38,333 nt of DNA from Vitrella brassicaformis. Taxonomy: Eukaryota; Sar; Vitrellaceae. The stretch spans positions 1 to 38,333 of the forward strand of contig CDMY01000628.1 of assembly GCA_001179505.1 (NCBI GenBank). The letters run 5' to 3'. Numbering within the stretch: the stretch's first letter is position 1; each line of letters opens with the position of its first letter. Below are positions 1-9,830 of this stretch, piece by piece. The position numbers and the translations under genes were made by a program. Under the pieces are notes generated by a model. The model ran no database searches, was not told the origin of the DNA, and was given only the letters and a program-made list of their open reading frames with translations.

Positions 1-488
1 GCCAGAACGTCGTCACCATCCTCAACCCGCCGTCTCGTGTGAGTGGCCAAGCCCGACAGACAACCAACACTGTGTACTTGTGGATGCCCCTGTGTGTGTG
101 TGGTCTCAGCGTGTGTGCTTTCCGGCGTTGCAGTGCTCCGTTGGCGACAAGGTGGTGATCCTGCAACATGGGGCCGTCAGGACGCACACTCAGGGCGCGT
201 CAGTGCTCGTCAGGGCATACGGACAACCGCACAGAGAGGGGTAAGGGCACACACACACACACGTCACCGCATTGTATGTCCGGCAACCACACTTCAGCTA
301 CGTGAACTTCGCTGATATCGGTCTGCCTATCCCCCACAGCAAGACACGACAGGTGAAGACACAGTCTTGCTGCACGATGGCCTCTGTGTGTGTGGGTGTC
401 ACTGTGTCTCCTGCACTGCATGTGTGTGTATCTGTGTGCGTGTTAGGTGTGGAAGAAGCTGGGGCATCCGGTGCTCATGAAGGAGTGA
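1..488 (+). CDS. 3' end of an unidentified protein-coding gene (partial)
   Basis: Four exons can be read with matching phases: 1-38, 134-240, 298-352 and 447-488, ending in TGA at 486-488. Every intron has GT...AG ends (gtgagt, gtaagg, gtgaag donors) and the last one has a TG-repeat tract before its acceptor. The readable C-terminus is about 79 residues and contains CSVGDKVVILQHGAV, then GYVNFADIGLPIPHSKTRQ, and ends VWKKLGHPVLMKE. The hydrophobic-glycine pattern at SVGDKVVIL resembles a small beta-barrel strand, but I do not recognise the family. The 5' part lies outside the window. The phase agreement across three introns is the main reason to believe it; the function is unknown. Confidence 0.6.
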
Positions 489-1113
489 TCGGTGTCAATC
501 GACTCTGACAGAGACGAGCAGACACTCATACAGACAAACAGCGAGGAACAGACAGTCAGACAGAGACAGCAGGCAGCAGACAGACAGTGAGAGTGCATGG
601 ACGGAGACACAATTGAGTGCATACATGAAGGCGCTTGAGACAAAATGGATGGATGTTCAGAAAACTGTCAAAGATCGTGACGGTGCTGTGACGGTCGGCG
701 GGGCAAATGTGTCTGGGTTGACGAGAGAAAGGGATTTAAAGAATGGGCGTGTTTCAGCGTAAAGACTGGCATACTGCGGGTCCGCGCGAACCATCCACCC
801 ACACACATGTACACACACGTACGTGCACGGCAAGAGAAAAAAGGACAAACGACCAACAAGACAAACTCTGCACATCCATCCCCCCAGCCAGCCAGCCAGC
901 CAGCTAGCTTGCTAGCTCCTGGCCCCTCCGACCAGCGGGGAGCCAGGAGCTCCCCTCGGCACAACACATTCCTCGCCCCTCCTGGCACGCGCACACTCCC
1001 CATTCCTCGGCGACATGCGAACCCCTGCAATACACACCACACACCACACACACGTGAACACACCAATATCGGCGCAAAATTCCTTTTGCCCCCTGTCTGT
1101 GGATGTGAGTTGA
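489..1113. other. convergent intergenic region with a strong hairpin
   Basis: This stretch separates two genes that point towards each other. It holds ACAG/CAGA-rich simple sequence (about 510-600), a GCCA tetranucleotide run (about 887-905) and CA-rich runs (about 796-825 and 1030-1055). A 10-bp perfect inverted repeat is described separately. No open frame here has convincing splice sites or a conserved motif, so it is probably made of the two 3' untranslated regions. Confidence 0.6.
914..951. repeat. inverted repeat, stem-loop
   Basis: AGCTCCTGGC at 914-923 is the exact reverse complement of GCCAGGAGCT at 942-951. The 18 bases between them begin CCCC and end GGGGA, so the stem can extend by about four G-C pairs with one bulged base. 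It sits between two converging genes, where it could act in 3'-end formation or RNA stability on either strand. The arms are visible in the sequence; the role is inference. Confidence 0.55.
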
Positions 1114-2676
1114 TCAACCTTGACTGCATGCAGTTGCCTTCCGCTTGAGCGACACGGGTGGCGTGTCCAGCATTATCAGGTCGTCGTCATCCGAATGCTG
1201 GACGGGGGGTGGGGGTGGGGGTGGGGGTGGAGAGGGGGCGGCAGGGGCAGCGGCCGCAGCAGCACAGGGCTGCTGCTGTGGCCGGACGTCCCACCGGTCG
1301 CCCCACGATGTCTTCGCCTTGGGGCCCCACCTCGTCTTGCGAGGCCTCTTGATCGGCTGGTCGTCATCCGATGACACGCTGCCCTTTCCCCCGCCTGACT
1401 CTCGCCCGTCTTGCCTCGACCCATCATTGCCGTCCTTGTCCTTGTCTCTCTTGCTGCCGGACTGATGCCTGTTGCTGGAGACGTCGGGCGAGTCGGTGAG
1501 GTCGATGGGTAGCTGAGGGCCGGGCGGTGGACATGGGATGGTGACGGGGAGGGGCTTGGGGGCGACAGGCGGAGGGATGGGCAGCGAGGACCTGCACACA
1601 GACACGCACAGAGAGACGGGATGGGGTGCGTCAGCACCGAGGTCGCGCGAGGGCAATGCTGTGCTGATGGCGTTGGAGTGGCGTCAGGGAGGCGGTGACC
1701 ATTTGCTGGCGTGGGGCTCCTTGTCAAGGTAGATGATCGTCACATCACCACTTTTGTTCTTCAGCGACGCCCTGATGTGGTGCACACACCGCCTTTGTGG
1801 CGGCCATCCTTCGTCGTGTTTTCTCCCTCACGCAATCGACTTGGAGAACCCGACGATGGCCACCTTCAGCTTGAGGGTCAAGCATTTGTCCACGGCCTCT
1901 GATAGTGCATAGCGCGCATAGGAAGAACACACATGCGAACACGACACCCACAGACACCTGTTCGTCCACTTGTTGCCTGACCTGAAAAGTCGCTATCGCC
2001 CGCCAGGAGCACTATTGTCTTGATAGGCTCATGCCCGCTTTCAGCGCAGGAGCGTCGGCGAAAAATCGGCGAGCTTTCTGAAATTGGACGGTCAGATCAT
2101 ATTCCGTTCTCGTGTTGCTATGCACTGCTCACCATACGCCGTCTCCAACATCTTCATCGCAATCGCGCAATCAGCACCCCGCTGCACCCACCCTGCAGGC
2201 ACACACACACACACACACACATGATGTACTGATGTAATACACTACTACAATTTCTCCTTCCCTCCCACTTCTCGCCTGAGCACAGCTCGCCACCCTCCGT
2301 GTCACCCGTGATGGACTGCCGCTTGTAGTCGCACAGGTGCACAGTGACACGCTTCGACCGCAAGAATTGATGGAACGCGTCGCGTTTGTCCAGCGCGGCG
2401 CGAGGCGCCAGACCACGCGTGACCTTGGAGAACCACTTGAAGGGGCATCCGTCAAAGAAGAACGTCTGCTCGTTCTCCACCCTCAACACACGCTGCACGT
2501 ACTTCAAAAGACGAAAGCAGAAAACCTCCCCCGACAAGAAATCCACTCCACTCCGAATGTAGGCGCCATCTGCAGCACGACAGACACCATGGTGCACAGC
2601 CCTTAATTACTCCTCGCCCTTGCTTCATCGTCTGCTGCGTACCGACAATGAAGACGGCCTTCGCCCGTCCAGCCAT
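1114..2676 (-). CDS. NYN-domain (PIN-like) putative ribonuclease with UHM-ligand motif
   Basis: Seven exons join in phase: 2676-2643, 2569-2276, 2192-2133, 2077-1982, 1898-1832, 1771-1700, 1591-1114, giving 366 residues. The N-terminal half has the NYN signature: VFIVDGAYI (8-16, Asp12), RGADCAIAMKML (Asp117) and LLAGDSDF (153-160, Asp157 and Asp159). These acidic residues bind metal in NYN/PIN nucleases, so it is probably an RNase acting on RNA. The C-terminal half is disordered and Pro-rich. It carries KRPRKTRWGP (289-298), which matches the UHM-ligand motif of splicing factors such as SF1 and SF3B1, plus PIDLTD and DDDDLIML, both like SUMO-interaction motifs. Intron 2 appears to use a GC donor; the others are GT-AG. 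The ATG at 2676 is chosen because VFIVDG follows at the spacing usual for the fold. The domain call is firm; substrate and partners are inferred. Confidence 0.82.
1204..1227 (+). repeat. G-run array (possible G-quadruplex) encoding poly-Pro on the other strand
   Basis: Four runs of five or six G, each separated by a single T, lie on the + strand. On the - strand the same bases encode the Pro tract near the C-terminus of the NYN protein (about residues 329-337). Four close G-runs fit the usual quadruplex pattern. The mRNA of the NYN gene carries the C-rich complement, so any quadruplex would form in the DNA non-transcribed strand or in antisense RNA. Confidence 0.6.
2199..2221. repeat. CA/TG dinucleotide microsatellite inside an intron
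   Basis: An uninterrupted CA run on the + strand reads as TG repeat on the sense strand of the NYN gene. It ends a few bases before the 3' splice site at 2193. It is the clearest example of the TG-rich tract that precedes many acceptors in this window. Confidence 0.8.
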
Positions 2677-3032
2677 GGCCGTATCCGCTACACACGCCTC
2701 TGACAACGAAGACGAACCTGCAGGCAACTCACAGAGATGCCACAGGCAGGACACGATGCTAGAGGCACACGAAGGCAAAACAGAGGAAATCCGATTTGAA
2801 GTGGCGAGAAATCGTGATGGACCCGCAAACCCCGATTTTCATCATCCTCACTTTTTTTCGTCCTCGAAAGCGCAGTCACCGTGAAACATCTGCCCAGGAC
2901 GGACCTTCCAGACGGCTTCTTCAACGTCCAGACGGCTTCTTCAACGTTCTTCCAGGCTCAGAGAGAGAAACCATGTGGTGTCTGGCTGTCATTTTCTCCT
3001 CTTCCTCAGAGTTCTGGCCGTCGAGAGGACTT
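2677..3032. other. divergent upstream region with a 20-bp tandem duplication
   Basis: This lies between the NYN start and the first exon-like block of the kinase-like gene. It contains two exact adjacent copies of CCAGACGGCTTCTTCAACGT at 2908-2927 and 2928-2947. An open frame crosses the duplication on the + strand but has no ATG and no recognisable motif. It probably holds the promoters of both neighbours and perhaps a first exon of the + strand gene that I could not place. Confidence 0.45.
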
Positions 3033-5874
3033 CAACGAGGAGTCAATGTGTGACGGCTTCAATGACTTCAATGACTTTAATGCCGTGGGGTAACAGAAGG
3101 CGATTGAAGACAAGACGGTGCTGTCAGCTGGTGGAGGAACATTGCGTGCGTTTGTATATGGGTGTTTCATTCAGCGATGCGCGCGCTCACGTCGCTAGAG
3201 AACGAGCCAGTCCACCACGCGACCCCGTTCGTCCGGGGGCGCTGCGAGTTCAGCTGCAGCAGCGGCGGGTGCTCATAAGGTGGGTGGCCTTGACGGATTG
3301 GCTGACGACGGGCGATTTGAGTTCCTGCGGCAGGTCAAATGGGAAGTACTCGAACGCCTGGAGATCCTCTATGGCGAGACAAGATACGAACAGATAGCCA
3401 AATCTCTGTTCGAGTACCCGAAAGGTCAGTCCGTAGAGAAGCAGGCAGTGCGAGTGAGTGAGTGGCTGAGGGGGCGGGGGATGCATTGGAGATGTGTGTC
3501 ATTGTGTCAGAGACAGCAAAATTAATCCTCAAAGAGGCAACAAAACGTGCAGAGAAAGTGTGAGTGAAAAAACCCAAACAAAGACGACACATGGTCGGCC
3601 CGTTGTGTGTTGCTGTGGCCATTAGCAAGAACTCTCAGGAGAATGATGGCAAAAAACTGTGGTCGGAAATTTCCAACCGCAGATATGAGCCATGACTCTA
3701 TTCGTACAGCGGGTCGTCGGCTGCCCATAGGTCGTCGGCAGCCGCAAGTGCAGCGCTGCAGGCAAATGGGTCGGCAAAGCGTTCAGGTGAGTTGAATGGA
3801 TGGATGGGAGAGAGGAATGGCTGGATGGACTTAAATGGATGGATATGGTGTGTGTTTGTGCGCCCTCAGTGCACCTGGTAACCTCGTTGGTCTCAAGCCC
3901 GCCGAGCTGGACATGCGTGAGCTCCCGCCACAGATGGAGTCCTTCATGGGCGCCATGCTGCGAGCGAGCTACTGCGCCCAGATGGGCCTTGTGGGTAAAA
4001 CAAGAAGGAGACATACAGTATATGCATGTGAACGTCTGCATGCAGGTTGGTGTTGCACGCCGTGCCGAGAGTTATCGGCAACCAGGGACCCGGACGCGAA
4101 CAAGTCCAAGAGCTGAGGCAAGACACAGAGGAGTGGCGTCAACGGAAGATCACTGCACGGGACTGGGAGAGGGAATGGAATGCTGCAAAAGACACAATTG
4201 AGACGGCAGCGAGATACTTGGCCATAATATATTAAGGTGGAAACAGTTCTGGTAGCCCACGTCAATCCTTCATGCGACATCGAAGACATCGCAGGCAGCA
4301 AAGTGCACCACCGTCGACAAAAGAGAGTGCCAGACAATGATCCAGGGGTGTGAGGAGAGGAACAACATCTTTAGGTAGGCGCGTGCTGATCTCAGCAGAC
4401 ATGTGGAGCCTCGGTACGCTCTTACACACAACACACAACGGACTGTCGCGATGTGTGGGCATCTCTCTCCGTCGATGTGGGCCTCATGTCTGTTGCTGCT
4501 CTATATGCTCACGAAGACCGTGCTGCTGTCGCCGCCCCAGCCATACGCTTCATCTGACATTCGGGCCAGAGCGATGCACAGAGTACGAACACAACACACA
4601 CAACCACACTCTCAGATACAGTCCACTCCACCCACCCACCGATGCGTGTGTATGAGTCTTTTCAATGCTGTGTGTCAGATGGGTGTGCTGTCCACCACCG
4701 GTGCCAACGCATGGCCGCATTCCCACATACACCTGCCTCATGGCGTCACCTCGCAGTACGGCGATCAGACGAGGGTGGACAGGAACGTCGAGCTGATCGC
4801 ACGCATGCTCCAGCGAGACCCCCCCCCCCAACGGCTGCGCGTGTCAGAGGTCAGTTGTGTGGATGCGGGAAAACAGCATGACCACAACACACGCGTGGCT
4901 GCATATGTGTGACGATCTATGTGTCCGTGTCCGTGTGGCTGTCTCTCAGATTCAGGGGTTGGTCTTCATGCACCTGCATGTCATCGAGCTCCTCAACGGC
5001 TCAACGGACCGCGCGGCAGGGGAGGCGACGCTGGTGCAGGGACACGAGGTGCCGGGAGAAGGCATCGTGAGGGCGCAGCCGACACACAATCCATCCAAGT
5101 ATCCCCTCATCCCCGCCGCCCCCGCGCCCCTCAACGGCCCACCGCGACTCGGCAACGCGCCGGATCCTGGCCGCACAGGGAAGCCCCGGAAGCCTCTGAA
5201 CGCCCGGGCGGCGACGCACGAAGAGCAGAGGGGACTCACATCGATAGGGTAGGGAGGGGAGGGGAGGGGAGGGGAGAGACATTGGTGAATGTATGGCGGC
5301 GTGGATGTATCCTTGATTCGATTCGTAGGGCCACTCAGGCTGGTGCCCGTGACGCCGCCGCCCCGCCCGGCAGAGGGTTCCTGGACACCACACAGAACAT
5401 GTACGCACGAGAGAGACCACACACATACCTGTGTATTCGTTCGGTGTGGTCGCTTTTCGATTGCCTCCCGACAGATTCAACGGCACGTTGGGCGATGGAG
5501 CTGCTGCAGGGGTGGTGCAGCCGGGGAGCAGCGGACCGGCGGCGGCAGCAGCGGCAGCAGCCAGCCGCAGCAGCCGCAGCAGCAGCAGCGGTGAGGGCAA
5601 CGGGGAGGACGTCGGCGACGGGATTCCCCCGACCGTGGATGACCTGCTGGCCGACAGCAGACGTGTGTGGTGGTGCGTGTGTGTGTGTGTGATGGGCCTG
5701 AGCGAATCACCAGTTAGCTGTGGCCACTGTGTGGGGCAGCTAGGCCGCCCCTATATATATTGCTGCCTGCATTTTATATCCTTGACGGCGCTTATATCCT
5801 TGACGGCGCAATTGACAAAGGTGCATTCAAGTGGACGAGGGCATGAATGCATGTGGCTCGGTGTACGAGTGTGA
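3033..5874 (+). CDS. degenerate protein-kinase-like gene (pseudokinase or decaying gene)
   Basis: Exon-like blocks follow the order of a protein kinase fold. A block to 3424 has AHKV (like the beta-3 VAIK), FLRQVKWEVLERL (like helix C) and SLFEYPKG (hinge). Blocks to 3786 and 3871-3994 join in phase and hold MESFMGAMLRASYC, like helix E, ending MGLV. The next block reads CRELSA where kinases have HRDLK, then meets TGA at 4114-4116. Further on come SMWASCLLLLYMLTKTVLL (helix F), LIARMLQRDPPPQRLRVSE (end of the C-lobe, about 4790-4850) and a low-complexity Ala/Ser/Gly tail to a stop at 5874. The catalytic His and Asp and a clear DFG are missing, and the stop splits the fold, so it is either two genes, a pseudokinase with splicing I misread, or a pseudogene. 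Limits and the first exon are uncertain. Confidence 0.4.
5247..5276 (+). repeat. GGGGA repeat (possible G-quadruplex) at an intron start
   Basis: Repeats of GGGGA directly follow the putative donor GGGTAGGG after the block ending TSIG in the kinase-like gene. The G-runs are on the sense strand, so a quadruplex could form in the pre-mRNA at the 5' splice site. The repeat is visible; the effect is inference. Confidence 0.5.
5774..5809. repeat. 18-bp direct tandem duplication
   Basis: TTATATCCTTGACGGCGC occurs twice back to back, at 5774-5791 and 5792-5809. It lies near the end of the kinase-like gene, either in its last intron or in the C-terminal frame. The short exact duplication suggests a recent replication slip. 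Confidence 0.65.
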
Positions 5875-5986
5875 CACCCCATGAAGCGTAAAAACACAGT
5901 GCGATGTCCACCTCGACACGAAATTCGCATCAACCTCATCTATCAAAGAGAGCGATCGCATCAGTCACATGACCAGACACCCAAGC

Positions 5987-8900
5987 TCACGAGCGGCCTC
6001 TTCTCTCCAGCTGCACAAAGCGAAAGAGACACACGCATTCATGCAGAAAGGATGTCGTGTCACTCACGCAGGCACGCACCTTTCTGAGCAGTGCGCTGAG
6101 TGTGTTGACTTCCAATCGCAGCATATTGAGGGCCTCCTTCAGCTCATGATCCACCTGTGGACTCTGCAAATACACACGAAACACGAGCATGCTGTGCCTC
6201 ATCGTCAGTGTGGGCAGCCCTCACCCATCCGAACATCTGTCTCCGAGCCAGCTCCCCTATCTTCGCCTCGGACTCAAGCTGACAGAGACACACGCCGACG
6301 GAGACATGTGCAGAAGCGGATGTTTGCCATACCTGCTTGTCGATCCTGTCGGTCTCGGCCACACCGACAGACACAGGAGCGGCCCCCTGAAGACGGCAAG
6401 TGACCATTTGTTGCACTGAGACACGAGAGTGTATGTGTATATCCGGCTGGCCAACTGACCACGTCAGCTGTCTCGAGCATGCGCCTTATCTCCAGCACGA
6501 ACTGGTTCACGTTGTTGACGAACCCCTGGGCCTCCTCTATGTCGCCCTTGAGGTAGGAGGCCAGCTCCTCGACACTCACTTCAGGCTTGCCCCCGTCCAC
6601 CGACTCCTAAACGAGCCGATAGCACGGGAAGGAAGGATTGTGTGCAGAGACATGGTGTGTGCGGGCGTGAATGACGAGGCTAACGGCTGTGATTCGTTCT
6701 ATGATGTCTGCTCGCACACTGAGCTTCTTGACCACTCTCTGGATCTCAGAGTGGATCTAAAGGTCGGACTCAAAGACACACATGTGTCCGTCTCATCTGT
6801 GTGGGAAGAGTCCTTACGAATAGGAGCTGCGGGTTTTGGAAGACCTCTTTCCTGACGCGCTTGAGCTTCTTAGTGTGCACTTTCCTGTCCGGATCGACAT
6901 TCTCCTTCTCAGCGAACTGACGAGCAATGCCCTCAACAGCTGCAGATAGAGACGGACACACACAAACGGTCAAAGGCAGGCCATGTCAGGCCCCTCTCCC
7001 TGTGTGTGTGGTTGACGTGTGTGCGTTGCTGACAGTCAAGGAGTGCGGTTCTGAGCATGAATCCCTCCCCGGCCTGGTCCTGAAAGTCTGCTATCCGACG
7101 AATGCGATCCTTGGTCAGCTCAAATGCGTCTGATAAACAGATTGGATGGAACACAAAAAGAGAGGATGGAATGTCAGCCAGATGGGCGAGCAACATACCG
7201 GTCAGGATTGCGATGAACATGTTGATGAGCACGAGTGTGACAATGAATATCCACCCCACTGTGTATGCGGGCGCCGCAGCCGAGTCCGCCAGCTGCAAAG
7301 ACTCGTAATCGTACTCTCCCGTCAGCGACCGCAGCAGAGTGGAGAAAGACTCACCCCACGTGTGAAAGCCCGCTACCTACACCCACACCACAACACACTT
7401 GGCGTGTCTCTCTGTGTTTGTGAGCGTGCGCACCGCACCGCACCGCACCCGTGTGCCGAACAGCCAGTGTCCCGCGAATGTGAATCCGATGGTGACGAGG
7501 AAGAAGACCATAATGAACGGCAGGATGTCCACCGCCGCGTTGCTGAGCGCCACCCACAGTAGGCTGAGCTTCGGATTCACCTGCAGGTACTTGAATATCT
7601 GGTGAGAGACACACCCACACACCCACACACAAGCACACAAACACACAAAGACGCAGCAGATTGCCTTTCAGACGTCTGTATTGTCCGCCTGTCCGTACAG
7701 TGAAGCATCCGATGATGACGTTGACTGCAGCGACGGCCGATGTGAAGGTGAAGAGCTCGATAACCTTCCCCGGATCGCGATACTCTGTCGGCGAAAACTC
7801 CAAATACTGAAAGCGGTCCTCCAGCAGAAAGCGAGACCTGCACGCACAGACACACACCATGTCTCATTTGCAATATTTATATCTTCACAGGCAGGCTGCT
7901 CCGTACCAGTAGACGAGAATGGTGAGATACATGGCGATGTTTGTGAGCTCGACGAGGTTCCAGAAGGACTTGAAGTATTCGAGCTTGTACACTCGGAGCT
8001 CATTCATCTCACGTAAGACATACACGCACAGGCACAGGAAGAAAAACACCTCACACGCCAGACGGGCGAAGTCCGCCCCTGATTGATGAGATGAGCAAAC
8101 GGATCCCAGCCGAGACGTTCCTCGTGTTTGCGTGATGGGCCGCCCTTCCGTGGCTACCTGTGCGGTATGGCTGCAGTCTGCATGAGTGGAGTGCGATGGA
8201 AGAGTGGATACGCCCGCCGATCATCATGTCGTTCACAAACCTGCACCAACACACACACCATCAAGTGCATCCACACACCCGCCTCTCACAATCACATGCA
8301 TGTGTACGTACGTACCTCACACGTGTGAGAGTGTCATAATTGGCGTTGTACGTCAGGAACTCCACCACAAAGACCGCCGTGCCCCCGCCGAGAAAGATGG
8401 GTTCGGTGGCTGCGCCGCCGCCCGACTCGTCGCCCTCGTCGATGGTCTTCCCCACGCCCTGCTTGACGTAGTTCTCGTACACGAATCGGCCTTCGTTGGT
8501 CAGGGGTATGTCGAGGATGTGGGCCTCGTGGCCGTAGTCGTAGCCGTAGCCGTAGCCGTCGATGCCAATCAGATCGGGAAGGCGCTTCTCGTAACGAAGA
8601 TAGGGATTCAGCAGTGTCACACGGTCTTCACTCGCCTGCATGGAAAGAGACACGTGGCCACTGGTTGATGTACCTCGTTGGTCAGGTGAGAGTCACCTGA
8701 ATGGAGTTTTTGAAGCTTTCCCAGCATGGCCTCTGTACGTCGACCTCCGCCGGCCAGCCACAGGAGCCCTCCGTGACGCTCACCTGACGAATGCGGATCG
8801 GTGATACTGACAGAGAGGGGCAGATGGATGCACATATAAGGAGCTTACAGTGCATTGCTTAGAGTACGTGACTTACTGATTCTGTTTGCCATCCTGACAA

Positions 8901-9575
8901 ACACCCGCGGGTCGTTGTCATTTATGAGTGAGTCAGGCAGCACAACGGGCAGCAGAACCGTCTCCATCCACCGCCATATATCGTCCGTCGTCCCAATGTC
9001 TGTTTCATAGTAACATACACCCAATAACCAGACACCACGCCTCTGCATCTGCCTGACTGACTGACCATAATACGTCTTGTCGAAATATATCCCTCCCAGG
9101 TTCTCCTTTGCAAACGCGTCTTCCATCGTCTCTTGAGTCGACCACGTCGTACGTACCTACACAAGCACCGAGCCAAATGGTGAGACAGCCAGCGTATCCC
9201 AATATATCCATATCATCACCTCCCATCACCGCCCCCTCACCCCACCGGCCGCACGAGCATGTTAATCGCCCCGAAACTCGCCACAAACAGAGTATACAAT
9301 AGAGCCTTGTACAGGTAGTTTTGCTGCTGCACCCTCAGCACATACTTGATCACCCCGCCAGAGGGCACAGCAGTGGGCACCTCCAGCGCGGCCTCGTCCT
9401 GATGGTCCAGGAAATGGTCGCCATCCATCGCATCTGGCGAGAGAGGCGGAGGGGGGCCGAACGAAGCCTCCTTCTCAGCGGCTGGTGGATCAACTGCAGG
9501 CCTCTCGCCTGCTTGGTGGACGCCCTTCACGCCCTTGAGGCTCAGACGCCTGCCGATGGCCTTCATCTGCTTCAT
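5987..9575 (-). CDS. PKD2: polycystin-2-like (TRPP) cation channel
   Basis: About 17 exons join in phase into roughly 800 residues. After a cytoplasmic Pro/Glu-rich start comes a first membrane span (LYKALLYTLFVASFGAINML), then the large extracellular polycystin domain. This has IRIRQVSV, a Cys pair in EGSCGWP...RPCW, and GTAVFVVEFLTYNAN, the counterpart of the GTRAVFIDFSVYNAN block of polycystins. Spans S2-S6 follow: LACEVFFFLCLCVYVLREMN, YFKSFWNLVEL, VIELFTFTSAVAAVNVIIG, AVDILPFIMVFFLVTIGFTF and IFIVTLVLINMFIAIL. The pore loop before S6 reads SLTGEYDYE (coded near 7310-7335), where animal PKD2 has LGDFDF. The C-terminal tail is hydrophilic, with a likely coiled coil (ELKEALNMLRLEVNTLSALL) as in PKD2 trimerisation. 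The first ATG in frame is at 9575; upstream codons are GTG only. In protists this family acts in cilia or the plasma membrane. Confidence 0.9.
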
Positions 9576-9830
9576 TGTAGTGAGCGATGAGTCAAATGGG
9601 GGCCTGGACAAATTGACGTTTAAGAGCACAGCAGTTGCAGCACAACTTCAGTTGGCGATGCGGCGGCACGTCTGCTGACGTGACAGATGCGGATCTCTCT
9701 TGAGTCAGCGATCTTAGCTCGCAGCTACACTCCGTGAAACCGCTGCTCAGTAATTCGAGTGCCTTGAAGCGCACAACTGAATCATTCATCAGCTCCCACG
9801 CATGTGCATCCATCGCTGATAGACATCGCC
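9576..9830. promoter_or_regulatory. divergent intergenic region between polycystin and Derlin genes
   Basis: The two start codons are 255 bases apart and point away from each other, so both promoters must lie here. I see no TATA box or clear shared element. It is annotated by position only. Confidence 0.45.

Noticed and set aside
807-1148. Open frame on the + strand in the convergent region
   Set aside because: It is low-complexity CA-rich sequence with no splice sites or motif, and it overlaps the hairpin and the end of the NYN gene.
1145-1465. Gly/Ala-rich + strand frame
   Set aside because: It is the complement of the poly-Pro and poly-Ala part of the NYN gene.
4047-4235. Charged helical frame (QELRQDTEEWRQRKITARDW) after the kinase helix E
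   Set aside because: It lacks an ATG, and joining it in phase to the previous exon needs a poor acceptor; the standard acceptor gives the CRELSA frame instead. It could still be a real exon.
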